From NCBI RefSeq assembly GCF_003997495.1, contig NZ_RZRU01000010.1:138588-202587 (forward strand): 64,000 bases of DNA. The letters run 5' to 3'. This document shows, in pieces, positions 37,091-47,123 of this stretch (positions are counted from its first letter, which is position 1; each line of letters begins with the position of its first letter). Source of the stretch: Mesorhizobium sp. M7A.F.Ca.US.008.03.1.1 (GTDB lineage: Bacteria > Pseudomonadota > Alphaproteobacteria > Rhizobiales > Rhizobiaceae). The notes under the pieces are model-generated. The model saw nothing but the letters and a program-made list of their open reading frames with translations. It was not told where the DNA came from and searched no databases. The position numbers were made by a program, and so were the translations under genes.

Positions 37091-37324
37091 TGACTCATGC
37101 GAGGCGTCTCAAGGCTGTCCGCGATCCAGCGCCAGATCTCCGCCTCGCCCGAGACGCGCAGAGCTGGCCGGTTGTGCAGGAGCCGTCGGCAATATCCGCC
37201 TTCCTCGTTCGGATGGGTAACGCTTGCGATACGGAGTCTTGACTTTGGCAGTCGCTCTGTGACATTACCTATATAAAGTTCGAAAGAAGGCGATATGGAT
37301 CATGCATAGGTCACAGAGACCCGA

Positions 37325-37663
37325 ATGAAGGCAACGTATAAACGCACCTATTCGCGCTACGCGATGGAAGCGCTTGGCCTTTTCGGTAAGACCATCCGGC
37401 TTGGCCGGATGCAGCACCGGTTAACCGCACAGGAGTTAGCCGAGAGAATCGGTGTTTCACGCAGCACCCTGCAGCGCATCGAGAAGGGCGATCCCAAAGT
37501 CGAAATCGGACTGATGTTCGAAGCTGCTGCCATTGTCGGTGTGAAGCTGTTCGATGCCGACGGCAATGGCATCACAGCCCTCACAGGCCGCATGGACGAT
37601 CGCATCGCGCTGCTGCCGAAGCACGTCTACAAGGCCGGCAAGCAGATCGTCGATGAGTTCTAA
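37325..37663 (+). CDS. HipB-like antitoxin (XRE-family)
   Basis: 112 residues. A Cro/C1 helix-turn-helix is clear: FGKTIRLGRMQHRLTAQELAERIGVSRSTLQRIEKGDPKVEIGLMFEAAAIVGV. In hipBA-type modules this protein binds and restrains the kinase toxin and represses the operon. It overlaps the hipA-like gene by 11 bases (start 37653), which couples their translation. Confidence 0.85.
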   Translation: MKATYKRTYSRYAMEALGLFGKTIRLGRMQHRLTAQELAERIGVSRSTLQRIEKGDPKVEIGLMFEAAAIVGVKLFDADGNGITALTGRMDDRIALLPKHVYKAGKQIVDEF

Positions 37664-38969
37664 GGTCCCCAAGTACGACGAAGCCTATGTCTGGGTCTGG
37701 CTGCCGGGCGAGACCGCGCCGGTTGTCGCCGGGCGGCTATATGCCCATGACGGACTCGTCAGCTTCAACTATGGCAGGAGCTTTCGTGAACTGGGAAGCG
37801 CGATCCCGCTTTATCTCCCGGAACTGCCCCTGAAGGCAGGCGAATTGCCTTTGCTTCCTGGCCTAACCATGCCGGGATGCATCCGCGATGCTGCCCCTGA
37901 TGCCTGGGGACGACGGGTTATCCTAAACCGCAAATTCGGTGTGAAGGGCGATGAAATCGCGCGGCTCGATATTTCAGAACTGACGTTCTTGCTGGAATCA
38001 GGCTCGGACCGCATCGGCGCGCTCGATTTTCAGTTTTCGCCAATGCATTACGAGCCGCGCGCACTGGCCAATGCCACTCTCGAAGAGCTTGTCCAATCGG
38101 CGGAGCGGGTAGAGAAAGGTATTCCGCTCACCCCCGAATTAGATCAGGCGCTGCATCACGGCAGCTCGATCGGCGGCGCAAGGCCAAAGGCGCTGATCGA
38201 GGGTGACGCCGTCAAGCATGTCGCGAAATTTTCCTCGTCTGCCGACCTTTACAGCGTCGTCAAAGGAGAATTCATAGCCATGCGGCTTGCCGCCTTGTGC
38301 GGCATCAGAGCGGCATCCGTCTCGCTCGTTCGCGCCGCAGGCAACGACGTGTTGCTCGTCGAGCGATTCGACCGGATCAAGGTCACGGGCGGCTGGCAAC
38401 GCAAATCCATGGTCTCAGCGCTGACGATGCTCGCGCTCGATGAGATGATGGCGCGTTACGCCAGCTACCAGGATTTGGCGGAGATCATTCGCCACCGATT
38501 CACCGCGCCGTCGGAAACTCTGCGCGAGTTGTTCAGCCGCATTGTCTTCAACATACTTTGCGGCAACACCGACGATCATGCCCGCAACCATGCGGCATTC
38601 TGGGACGGCGCTAAGCTCACCCTCACGCCTGCGTACGATATTTGTCCGCAGGCCCGCAGTGGCCAGGAGGCCAGCCAGGCCATGCTCATCAGCGGCAATA
38701 ACCGCATGAGCCGGATAGCGTCCTGCCTTGAAGCGGCGCATCACTTCCTGCTCAGCGCGCCGGAAGCTCTTGCGATTGTTGAAGGCCAGCTCCGATGCAT
38801 TGCGGAGAATTGGCCGCGTGTCAGCGAGGAAGCTACGCTATCCGGCACAGATCGCAATCTGTTCTGGGGCCGACAGTTCCTCAATCCCTACGCTTTTACG
38901 GCGCTGGAAGGAAGCGCCGACGTTCTCCGCGCTCTGGCTGACGAACTACGCAACAGTGTTCACGCCTGA
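37653..38969 (+). CDS. HipA-like serine/threonine kinase toxin
   Basis: 438 residues, the full HipA length. The start ATG 37653 lies within the end of the antitoxin gene. Signatures in order: N-terminal HipA subdomain (VAGRLYAHDGLVSFNYG), the Gly-rich SIGGARPKALI loop, LLVERFDRI, then the catalytic loop FNILCGNTDDHARNHAAFW and the Asp of LTPAYDICP. HipA kinases phosphorylate target proteins such as glutamyl-tRNA synthetase and cause dormancy or act in addiction of mobile DNA. All active-site motifs are present, so the module seems functional. Confidence 0.9.
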   Translation: MSSKVPKYDEAYVWVWLPGETAPVVAGRLYAHDGLVSFNYGRSFRELGSAIPLYLPELPLKAGELPLLPGLTMPGCIRDAAPDAWGRRVILNRKFGVKGDEIARLDISELTFLLESGSDRIGALDFQFSPMHYEPRALANATLEELVQSAERVEKGIPLTPELDQALHHGSSIGGARPKALIEGDAVKHVAKFSSSADLYSVVKGEFIAMRLAALCGIRAASVSLVRAAGNDVLLVERFDRIKVTGGWQRKSMVSALTMLALDEMMARYASYQDLAEIIRHRFTAPSETLRELFSRIVFNILCGNTDDHARNHAAFWDGAKLTLTPAYDICPQARSGQEASQAMLISGNNRMSRIASCLEAAHHFLLSAPEALAIVEGQLRCIAENWPRVSEEATLSGTDRNLFWGRQFLNPYAFTALEGSADVLRALADELRNSVHA

Positions 38970-39189
38970 TCCGGCGCTGGATTTCGGACAAGCTCGGCAA
39001 GCGCAAGACGCCCACAATATCGACAACCCTTGCCGTGCCAGGACGAAGATTGAACAAACGGCTCTTCAACAGTGACAACGTGCACTGCGGAGAGATGTGG
39101 AGCTGACACCGCAAAAGCCCAAGACGCGCGACTTCCCGCGATACAACTCCACATAACTGAGCGTCTACAAGCGGTGCAGCCAGCCAAAC

Positions 39190-39925
39190 ATCCAGCCATC
39201 AAAGCGATGATCGTCTGATCTTTTGCCGATGACATCACGTCGGGGAAGCCTTGTTCGAGCGCTTGCCGCTTCATATCGATACCGGCCTGGGCGTAGCGCA
39301 TCGTTAGTTCAGCCCGAGTGGCCTGGCCATCGACTGATGGTGGCGATGTCAACACCCGCCTTGACGAGGTGGATGGCCGTCGTGTCCCGCAAAGGGCGAT
39401 GATGGATGCTTTTTTCCGCCATGGTGGTTCCTTCGCCCGCAGCCATGTGTGCGCAGCAAGTATGGAACACCGAACCGGGTGAGCAGTGTGGGGCGGTCGT
39501 TGCTTTGCTCGGCGGGACAGGGCGATACCAGACGAAGGTCACAATCGAAGATTCAGGATCCCTGAACTCGTGCATCCGTATTGAACATCAGCGAAAACAG
39601 AGCGTAATCCCGCTGTCCAGAAGGCGTGCGGCGGACGATACGCGCCAGGACGCTCTTGATTTCCGGGCTCATCGAGATATTCGACAGGTGCCACCCACGC
39701 GCCCTCTTGAAGGGAAGTGTCACCACCAGTTGCAGCGTATCCTAATATTCGGGGTGCTCCGAAATCAGGAACCGCGCAAAGGCATGCATCGCCGCCAGCC
39801 TTGCATTGCGGGTCGCAACTGCCACGCTCGACCTCAAGTGATGTGAGAAAGCTGCCCATCCTGTCGGTATTGATGTCGGAGACCGCTTCTTCTTTCAAGA
39901 ATATCTTCCCGCTCTCCCGCGGCAT
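39190..39925 (-). pseudogene. Tyrosine recombinase relic (rhizobial y4rC type)
   Basis: Read leftward: FLTSLEVERGSCDPQCK (N-terminal part), then LRDTTAIHLVKAGVDIATIS with WPGHSG (box II His-x-x-Arg changed to Leu-Arg-Asp-Thr; catalytic His in GHSG) and MRYAQAGIDMKRQALEQGFP at the end. Frame breaks and a deletion separate the parts. Confidence 0.6.
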
Positions 39926-40080
39926 GAGCCCGTGGCATGCTTCGGCCCAATGCTGTGGATTGATGTTTCTTCATGCCACAACCTCGCTGACGAGACCGCC
40001 GAAAGCCCCTTCAAAGCGGTCGGTGGCGATCTCTCGCAGCTTTGGAAGGTAGTGCATTGATTTTTCGTGGAATGGGGACC

Positions 40081-41300
40081 CTGTTTAAAGGGTGATTTTC
40101 GTCCAAACGGGACCCCTTAACGATGGGGTCATCAAGATGCCTCCGGCTTGATCGGAGGCATTTGTGTTTTGGATGTTGGTTTTAGAGACGATTGCAAAGA
40201 TACGTCGGCTGTCGCTGGTCCAGGGGAAGTCGATCAAAGCGATCTGCCGTGAGCTGAAGATCTCGCGCAAGGTGGTGCGCAAGGTCCTGCGTTCTGAGGA
40301 GACGCAGTTCCGCTACGAGCGCAAGCACCAGCCCTATCCCCGCATGGGAGCTCGGCGTGAGACGCGGGACCGGCTGCTGTCGGCGAATGCGGCCAAGCCG
40401 CAGCGGGAGCGGCTGCCGGTCGCTTCGACGGCTTCCATTGCATTCCCCCGTCGGTGTCGAAGACCTGCACGGTGCGCTTCGACAACAACAAATACTCGGT
40501 GCTGTCGAGTGCCGTCGGTCGGCCCATCGAGATCCATGCTTATGTCGATCGGATCGCATCCGCCAGAGGATGGCGTGGTCGTGGGAGAACACGTTCGCTC
40601 CTTTGGCCGCAACGAGGTCGCCTACGATCCCTGGCACACGGCGCGCGCCGTTCCTTGGCTGGGTCGTGCGGTCGGCAATGGAGAAGGTGCGGCGCAGCTC
40701 AAGGCGGTTGATGACGTCGACCGGCAGATGGTGTTGATCCTCACCTGGGTGCTGACCGACGGATTGAGCGCGGTCGAGGCCGCCTGTCAGGAAGCCATCG
40801 AGCACGGTGCATCGTCGGCGCCGGTGATCCTCAACATCCTGGCCCGCAGCCGCGATCCGGCGCCGGGCACGATCCTTTCCATTCCCCAAGCGCTGAAGCT
40901 AGCTCACGAGCGGTCGCCGACTGCACCCGCTATGACAGTCTCAGGAGGACAAACAGCCATGGAACGCACCGAGGTACTGGAACTGATGGGAGCGCTGAAG
41001 CTCTACGGAATGCGCAGAGCCTATGACGAGATCATGGGCGCGTCGCCATCAAGCGACGGCACGAGCCGCCCAGGATTGTCGGTGATCTCTTGCAGGCCGA
41101 GATATCGGAGAAGCAGGCCCGCTCCATCAAATACCAGTTCGCTGTCGCCAAGTTGCCGCTGGCCAAGGACATCGACGACTTCGACTTCGCCGACACGCCG
41201 GTCACCCCCTGATGCGCGATCTCGCCCGGCCGCGCCTTCGTCGCCGATCAGCGCAACATCGTCCTGGTCGGCCGCCTTCACGGGTCACCCAACTCGCGCG
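40081..41300 (+). mobile_element. IS21-family element relic (istA/istB)
   Basis: Starts with a terminal stretch TGTTTAAAGGGTGATTTTCG, then the IstA helix-turn-helix IAKIRRLSLVQGKSIKAICR and, after a frame break, ARCASTTTNTRC in place of the normal strand; EVAYDPWH remains of the distal IstA part. IstB starts at 40962 with MERTEVLELMGALKLYGMRR and decays around 41070-41290. Catalytic parts of istA are deleted. Confidence 0.7.
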
Positions 41301-41345
41301 GAAGGTCGACCGCATTGCGACGGGCGCGTGTCGACTTCCCAACAA

Positions 41346-41361
41346 TGTCAGACAGGAGACG
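41346..41361 (+). promoter_or_regulatory. Degenerate NifA site, third copy
   Basis: TGTCAGACAGGAGACG aligns with the TGT-N10-ACA site of the other two copies but ends ACG, so binding may be weakened. Confidence 0.4.
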
Positions 41362-41406
41362 CAACGCTATCGGAGCGATCGCATTGCCCGAAACGATTTT
41401 CCCAGT

Positions 41407-41422
41407 TGGCACGACAATTGCG
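41407..41422 (+). promoter_or_regulatory. Sigma-54 promoter, third copy, before peptidase copy B
   Basis: TGGCACGACAATTGCG is identical to the element at 32179-32194 but in opposite orientation. The start of peptidase copy B is 43 bases downstream. Confidence 0.75.
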
Positions 41423-41464
41423 GTCCTATGCGCAAAAGCAAACTAGACCTGAGAGCCGCACCGC

Positions 41465-42094
41465 ATGAATGTAGCCTCCCAATATCTGCCGCTTGTGGCG
41501 CATCACGAAGCCGGGCACGCGGTGGCCGCCATCGTTTTGCACCGTCAGACGTTCGACGACGACCGTGAACTCCCTGCTTTCTCAAGTGTTAGTATTTACC
41601 CCGACGTCGGTGACGGAGAGTGCGGTGGTGTTGTCGAAGGCGCGGGTTTTTATTCAGCGCAAGGATTCACCTCGAAGCGAAAGCCGATTTTCGAGGACGA
41701 TATGGATCGATGTTTGGAACGCGATGATGCGATCCGGGAGATAGTTGCGTGTCTGGCAGGTCCTTTTGCAGAATCCGCATTCGAAGGCTATCTGGACCCG
41801 CGCGATATGGCGATGAATGCGTCCGATGGGAATGAGGGGAGCAGCGACTACGCGGATGCCAAGCGAATCTATGGTGAGTTGCGGTTCCTGATGCCGCGCC
41901 GCCCCGATTGGGGGCGGATCGAAGATTGCACGGCCCGGCTAGTACTCGATCACTGGTCGGCCATCGAAGCATTGGCCGCGCATTTGCTGGTCAAGCATGC
42001 TCTCCAATTCGATGAGGCTCTGACGATTGTTGCGCCGCATCTTCCGCCCATGCCAGCAGCTACGCCGCCAGAGCGTCATCCGCAGCCTGCTTGA
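41465..42094 (+). CDS. HEAGH metallopeptidase (M41-like), copy B
   Basis: 209 residues, starting MNVASQYLPLVAHHEAGHAVAA with His14-Glu15 and His18 as the zinc motif. It differs from copy A at about a dozen positions and lacks one residue in the N-terminal LLPS/LPL stretch. Here the sigma-54 promoter is directly upstream, the oligopeptidase remnant of copy A being deleted. Stand-alone soluble peptidase; substrate unknown. The stop overlaps the end of an integrase relic reading the other way. Confidence 0.7.
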   Translation: MNVASQYLPLVAHHEAGHAVAAIVLHRQTFDDDRELPAFSSVSIYPDVGDGECGGVVEGAGFYSAQGFTSKRKPIFEDDMDRCLERDDAIREIVACLAGPFAESAFEGYLDPRDMAMNASDGNEGSSDYADAKRIYGELRFLMPRRPDWGRIEDCTARLVLDHWSAIEALAAHLLVKHALQFDEALTIVAPHLPPMPAATPPERHPQPA

Positions 42095-43015
42095 TCAGCC
42101 ATTCGATGTGATTTGACCACATCTGCAACACCTCGCGCTTCTCCTTGACGTTGCTATAGAGATTGTAGATTTCGCCAATGTCTGTCAAGGACGCCGCCTT
42201 GTGATTCAGTATGTGCTCGATGACGTGTGGCAATACCTGCCGCCTGCCGAGATTTGTCGCGAGCGTCCTGCGCAGATCGTGAAGGGTCCAGTTCTCCAAA
42301 GCCACCCCGTCAGTATTGACCTTGCCGTCTAGAGCCTTCTTGCCCTTCGCGTAGCCTGAGAAGTGGCTTCTTTCGTTGCCCCTCGCAGGGAAAAAAACGT
42401 GTCATTGGTCTTCGGTACCGTCTGGGGGACCGACACCGCCAGTGTGGACAGCGGAATAAGCGTAGGCTCTTCGTTCTTCGTGCGGTCACCCGATAGTTCC
42501 ATGTTCCGGCTTCAAGGTTGAGGACCAACGCATCGCGGCAACTTCCGTACGCCTCTGTCCGGTCAGAATGAGCAGCTTGACGATGGAGCCGAACGAATAG
42601 CCGATATCGCCCGGTTCGGGCTCACAGCCCGTTCATATAGCCGCCAGTTCGGCATCGTTCACCACTCGCTTGCGCTTGACGATCGGGGCCGGATCCGGAT
42701 TTTCCAATCCCTCGCGGGGAAACCGCGGATGAGCCGTTGCGGCGGTTTGCGACACCAGTTGAAAAATGCCCGCATACACCAGAAGGCCGTGTTAGCCGCT
42801 TGCGGGTGACCCCCGGCGACGATCTTCTTGGTGATGTTAGCAATGTCGGTGTCGATCACATGGTGGATAGAGCGACTCCCGAGGGCAGGCACAAGATACC
42901 GGTTCAGGCTGGCCTCGACCAGTGCGGTGTTTTGAGGGTCGTTACTCGGCGGCCTGGAGGTGACCGCCATCGCCGTCCTCGGTATCGTCAGCGCTGATAT
43001 GCGCCTGATCGGCAA
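42060..43015 (-). pseudogene. Integrase (tyrosine recombinase) relic
   Basis: Read leftward: LVEASLNRYLVPALGSRSIH and NTAFWCMRAFFNWC (core-binding domain, 42659-43015), scrambled middle, then LENWTLHDLRRTLATNLGRR and VIEHILNHKAAS (box II His-x-x-Arg and following), 42060-42305. The nucleophile Tyr would be in IYNLYSN. The N-terminal arm domain is missing and there are frame breaks. A copy of its C-terminal end stands at 31030-31156. Confidence 0.7.
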
Positions 43016-43068
43016 GGAAGGCTGGCAGTTCCGATGGAGCTATGCTGGAATTTGGGTGACGAGGCTGA

Positions 43069-43524
43069 TCAAGCGGCGCTCTGCGGCTTCGTTTCGATGA
43101 CCTGGATTCCGTCCAGGAACCTGGCACCTGCGATGAGTTTCGGCAACTGATTTTGTCCTTTCAATCGTCGCCACTTCCTGGCCGCGGCCAACAGCTTGAA
43201 GACCATCAGCTGGGCGGTTTTCGAGGATAGCGAGCCCTTGGTACGCACCGTGCGATAGCGAACGGTTGCAAAGACGCTTTCGATGGGATTGGACGTTCGC
43301 AGATGATCCCAGTGTTGGGCGGGGAAATCGTAGAGCGCCAGCGACGCAATATGATCTTTCGTCAGGCAGTCGACCGCCTTGGCATACGCCTCGGCCTCCA
43401 TCTCGATCGCATGCGCAAGCAATTTGCGCGCGCCGCTGCGAAGTACATCCGTCAGGGTATCATCGATTTCGTCGGGCTGACGAAGGCGAACAATGTGTTG
43501 ATAGTCTCGTTCATGGCGTATCAC
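43069..43524 (-). mobile_element. IS256-family transposase relic with internal deletion
   Basis: An open frame of 151 codons joins the N-terminal DEIDDTLTDVLRSGARKLL piece to the C-terminal HLRTSNPIESVFATVRYRT piece of IS256-type (mutator) transposases. The catalytic centre between them is deleted although the frame is preserved. Fragments of it are repeated at 30730-30970. Confidence 0.75.
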
Positions 43525-44022
43525 TCTCCTTGAGAGGTACTGGCAGGCTTCATCACCCGCCTCGATACGCCGCTCTCCTCAAGCCGCCATCATCCAGTTT
43601 CCGCCATGGCTCCCCCTGATTGATCCGCTTCACCTGTGCAACTGCACAGGCTGCCCTAGCGGGGAGATTGGCCTCCAATGGCGAAAGCTTGCCGCAGGAG
43701 ACCCTCCGATGACCGTGCCTATGGCGCCGCCGCTACGACAACTTGCCGACAAGCAGCGTGCGATCCACTGCCGCGCTACTGCGCCTTCAAGGGACGTCTG
43801 GATCGCGACGCAGGAGCCGATGACCGTTACGGGATCAATTCCAGGTCGCGCTGGCCGTCGCTGTGCCAGTTCGACGGTCTGGTGGCAATTTGGGCACATC
43901 TTCTGTCGCCGACAGTGGCGATGGCTGACGCTTCAACGAAACGGGGTCTTCGACGTCTGCTGCCTTCGCCGATGCTTTGCGAAGTGGCATAATGTTTCGA
44001 CGCACGCAGGCGCGGGCAGGGG
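43525..44022. other. Stretch without recognisable gene
   Basis: A minus-strand frame with MCPNCHQTV near 43880 also occurs at 30885 in the mosaic region; I cannot assign it. No other structure seen. Confidence 0.35.
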
Positions 44023-44833
44023 ATGTCAGTCATGAATCTCCTGACTGGCGCGGATCAGGCCGATTGGCGGGATGAAAGATCATACGACTACACCGCTGGC
44101 CTGACGCTGCGGGAGTGGGCTTGGGAGTTCTTACGCCGCAATCCAGCGTTCCAGCGCGATCTGACCGCTGCGCGCCAGCATTGCAAGACTTGGTCTCTCC
44201 AATCCTTTCTCGATATGGTCGCGTCGGCCGGCGACCTGTCACGCTGGGGTGTTCTGTTTCGCGGAGTCTTGTGGCCGCGCTTCGGTCGTATTCTGGTGTC
44301 CGCTCTGGTGCGTCCATGTGCTGCCGGTCATTGCGGAACGGTTGCCTGCCTCGTCGCCGACACCGCCGTTCGAACTCTCGGCATTGCCCTGTCGTGCAAT
44401 CGTCCTGCTGGCGCCCGACAAGAGCCAGCATGTTCTTCTTCGCAATGCGGACCACGCGCTGCAGCTCGCCGTCTCGGGCGCGAATATCCTCCACCCTGTT
44501 TGCCTGCATACGCAAGCCATCTGGCCCGCGGTGCTTTTAAAGCATCGACTGAGGGGACTGGAGTGCCTCAATGCTCTCAGTCTAGGGCAACAGTTGCCCC
44601 CCCGCTTGTTTGCGCCGGAAAAGCGCGGCGTTCGTTTGTCCTTCGTTCTTCGTGCGCTCGACGGTTCGCTCGCCGGAGCACCTCATCGCGAGCTCGCCGA
44701 AGTTCTCATCGGTCAACGGCGCGTCCATGCCGACTGGGCGGATCCTCGCGATCATCTGCGCGACCGCATCCGTCGGGCCGTCTCGCGTGGCCGCGCGCTC
44801 ATGAATGGTGGCTACAGAGATTTCCTAATTTGA
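44023..44833 (+). CDS. FseA-like DUF6499/DUF2285 regulator encoded in two frames (+1 shift)
   Basis: The first frame from ATG 44023 reads DWRDERSYDYTAGLTLREWAWEFLRRNP, the DUF6499-type start, up to LSRWG near 44246. Homology then continues in the +1 frame: CFAESCGRASVVFW, HVLPVIAERLP, and a DUF2285 C-terminus HLRDRIRRAVSRGRALMNGGYRDFL that stops at 44831-44833. The shift must fall between about 44244 and 44262 (GGGGTGTTCTGTTTCGC). In ICEMlSym of Mesorhizobium, msi172 and msi171 are fused by a programmed +1 frameshift to make FseA, activator of excision. The arrangement here is the same, but it could also be an ordinary disrupted gene. Both frames are otherwise free of breaks. Confidence 0.55.
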
Positions 44834-45313
44834 AAAGCGACAGTCCGCGCTGTGCGTCGGTGGATGAACGTTCGCTCGCAGCTGTACCCGTCACCAACAG
44901 TTCGCCCGCCGACAGGACTGCATGGCGCCTTGCAAGTGCGCTCTGGTCTAGCTTGTCGATGCCGAAATGAGATGGGCGAGGGTGCCAAGGCGGTGGTTCA
45001 TTAGGGCCGGCCTCGACCTGGACGCACATCATTGGTCGGAAAGCGGCGTGCACCGCAATGTCGCCATAGCAGCCAAGATCCTTTGAGGCCGGACCTGCAG
45101 TCCTGTTGGACCGGCGGGTGCAACAATATGGAGGGATCTGAGGCCTCACACCGTTCCCTGGTCGACAGCTCGGTCAACATAGCACCCACCGCTTGATTAT
45201 GGAAATGGTGTGCCTGGAGTGCAGCGAGTAGCGGCTTGCTGCGCACTGTCCTAAGAATAGCAGTCATGACCCGTCTGGGGTTCTGCAACACGACGATTCA
45301 ACCGCTTGGGCAT
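44834..45313. other. Stretch without recognisable gene
   Basis: Open frames here are short shadows. It lies between the FseA-like gene and the orphan NifA promoter. Confidence 0.35.
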
Positions 45314-45346
45314 TGTCGCATATCCCACAATGTAGAATGCGCAACA
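45314..45346 (+). promoter_or_regulatory. Two NifA upstream activator sites in tandem
   Basis: TGTCGCATATCCCACA (45314-45329) and TGTAGAATGCGCAACA (45331-45346) both match TGT-N10-ACA exactly and are 17 bases apart, as in strongly activated nif/fix promoters. Confidence 0.75.
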
Positions 45347-45390
45347 GGGCAAAAGCTGATCCATCGGCGGTTTATCAATGCTTTTTGGCT

Positions 45391-45406
45391 TGGCACGGCA
45401 CATGCA
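45391..45406 (+). promoter_or_regulatory. Sigma-54 promoter without a visible gene
   Basis: TGGCACGGCACATGCA has the full -24 half and GG/GC ten bases apart. Its downstream 200 bases hold no convincing gene before the convergent dehydrogenase end at 45618. 45579-45600 contains a GC-rich hairpin (CCGCCCC/GGGGCGG) without T run. Confidence 0.75.
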
Positions 45407-45617
45407 ACGCAATCGGCAAAAGGCGCACGAACTGAGTGGCCCATCGGCCCTAGGAGCGCTGACTTATGCCCTCCCAAGGCATGTCCGGCCCGACAGCGAG
45501 CTCAGTCTCCTGCCGGGCATCCGTGTTTCAGGTCAACGGCGTTTGGAACTTCCAATTAGGTGGCGGCATTGACCGCAGGCCGCCCCCCGGTGGGGCGGAG
45601 AGACAGTGCAGCAGGTT

Positions 45618-47123
45618 TCAAATCCCGCCCATGCAAAGATATTTCATTTCCAGATAGTCCTCGAGGCCATGACGGGAACCCTCCCGCCCGATGCCGGATT
45701 GTTTGATCCCGCCAAACGGTGCCGCCTCCGAGGACATGCGTCCCGTGTTGATGCCAACCATGCCATATTCCAGAGCCTCTGCCACACGCCAGACCCGCTT
45801 CAGGTTTGAGGCATAGAAGTATGCGGCGAGGCCGTATATCGTGTCATTGGCCTCGCGCACGACCTGATCCGCATCGTTGAAGCGAATGATCGGCGCGAGC
45901 GGCCCGAATGTCTCCTCTTGCGCGACTGCCATGACGCTGGAAATCTCGGTGAGGACCGTGGGTTCGAAAAACGTGCCATTCTTGCCGATACGCTGGCCCC
46001 CGCATCGTATTGTGCCGCCTTTCGCAATGGCATCTGCGACGTGAGACTCGATCTTGGCCAGAGCATGCTTGTCGATGAGCGGTCCGATGTCCACTCCGGC
46101 ATCGAATCCGTCGCCAACCGACAAGTGCCGGATTCTTTCCACGAATTTCTTGACGAACTCATCGTGAACGCTCGATTGGACGTAAATGCGGTTCGCGGAA
46201 ACGCAGGTCTGGCCGGCATTGCGGAACTTCGCCTGGACCGCACCGTCAACAGCACCGTCAATGTCGGCATCATCGAAGATGATGAAAGGTGCATTGCCGC
46301 CGAGTTCAAGGCTGACCTTCTTGATCTGGTCAGAGCACTGACGCATCAGCAGCCGTCCGACCTCGGTCGAACCGGTGAAGCTGATCTTTCGAATCTTGGA
46401 ATTGGTGCAGAGTTCACGGCCCACGCGATCACCTTCGGACGCATAGATCAGGTTGACCACGCCATCGGGAAAGCCGGCCTGATGGGCGAGGGCGAACATT
46501 GCGCCAGCCACGAGCGGCGTCTGTTCAGCGGGCTTGAGCACGATTGTGCAGCCCGCAGCCAAGGCCGGCGAGATTTTGCGCGCCACCATGGAGGCCGGGA
46601 AATTCCATGGCGTGATCGTGCCAACAACGCCGATGGGCTGCTTGATCACTAGCATTCGGCGGTCTGTCGAGGGTGCCGAGATCGTCTCGCCATAGACGCG
46701 ATTGGCCTCCTCGGCATACCATTGCAGATACGCCGCCGCATGCGATACCTCTGAAATGGCTTCGGCAAGCGGCTTGCCCATTTCCGCAGTCAGAATCGCG
46801 GCGAGATCGCCTGCATGGTCGATGATCAGCTGATGCCATCGCCAAAGAACGTCGCTACGTTCTCGGGCCGTCAACGCGGCCCATCCCGACTGCGCAACAT
46901 AGGCCTTGTCTACCGCAGCACGTGTCTCCTCCACGCCCATATCGGGAAGCTCTGCCAAAACTTCGCCGGTCGACGGATTGACGACCTCGAACGTCTTATT
47001 GCCAACTGGTCTGCCGAGTGCCGGCAGGCGGTCGATGGCTCCAAACAGGTGCGGGGATTTCAGACGGCGGATCATCGGCAGGCACAGGGGCAATACCGGA
47101 TTCCTCCTCAACGCAGCGAACAT
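45618..47123 (-). CDS. gabD: Succinate-semialdehyde dehydrogenase (GabD-type)
   Basis: 501 residues from ATG 47123; a start at 47075 (MIRRLKSPHLFGAIDRL, 485 residues) is equally plausible as neither has a clear ribosome site. Motifs: TPWNFPASMVARKISPALAAGC, FTGSTEVGRLLM, LELGGNAPFI (catalytic Glu) and [16 protein letters not shown] (catalytic Cys with neighbouring Cys-Val-Ser as in GabD), then GIKQSGIGREGSRHGLEDYL near the end. It oxidises succinate semialdehyde to succinate, the last step of the GABA shunt, in the cytoplasm. It is followed in no operon; the M16 peptidase lies upstream in the same direction, 385 bases away. A fragment copy is at 36115-36600. Confidence 0.9.
   Translation of the reverse strand: MFAALRRNPVLPLCLPMIRRLKSPHLFGAIDRLPALGRPVGNKTFEVVNPSTGEVLAELPDMGVEETRAAVDKAYVAQSGWAALTARERSDVLWRWHQLIIDHAGDLAAILTAEMGKPLAEAISEVSHAAAYLQWYAEEANRVYGETISAPSTDRRMLVIKQPIGVVGTITPWNFPASMVARKISPALAAGCTIVLKPAEQTPLVAGAMFALAHQAGFPDGVVNLIYASEGDRVGRELCTNSKIRKISFTGSTEVGRLLMRQCSDQIKKVSLELGGNAPFIIFDDADIDGAVDGAVQAKFRNAGQTCVSANRIYVQSSVHDEFVKKFVERIRHLSVGDGFDAGVDIGPLIDKHALAKIESHVADAIAKGGTIRCGGQRIGKNGTFFEPTVLTEISSVMAVAQEETFGPLAPIIRFNDADQVVREANDTIYGLAAYFYASNLKRVWRVAEALEYGMVGINTGRMSSEAAPFGGIKQSGIGREGSRHGLEDYLEMKYLCMGGI

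Noticed and set aside
43630..43899. Zinc-ribbon protein (CPNC) on the minus strand
   Set aside because: One CPxC pair only, no second pair, no start context, and a scrap of the same sequence occurs in mosaic DNA at 30.9 kb.
45918..46652. 244-codon plus-strand frame opposite gabD
   Set aside because: Antisense shadow; the same frame reappears in the fragment copy at 36.1 kb only because the DNA is copied.
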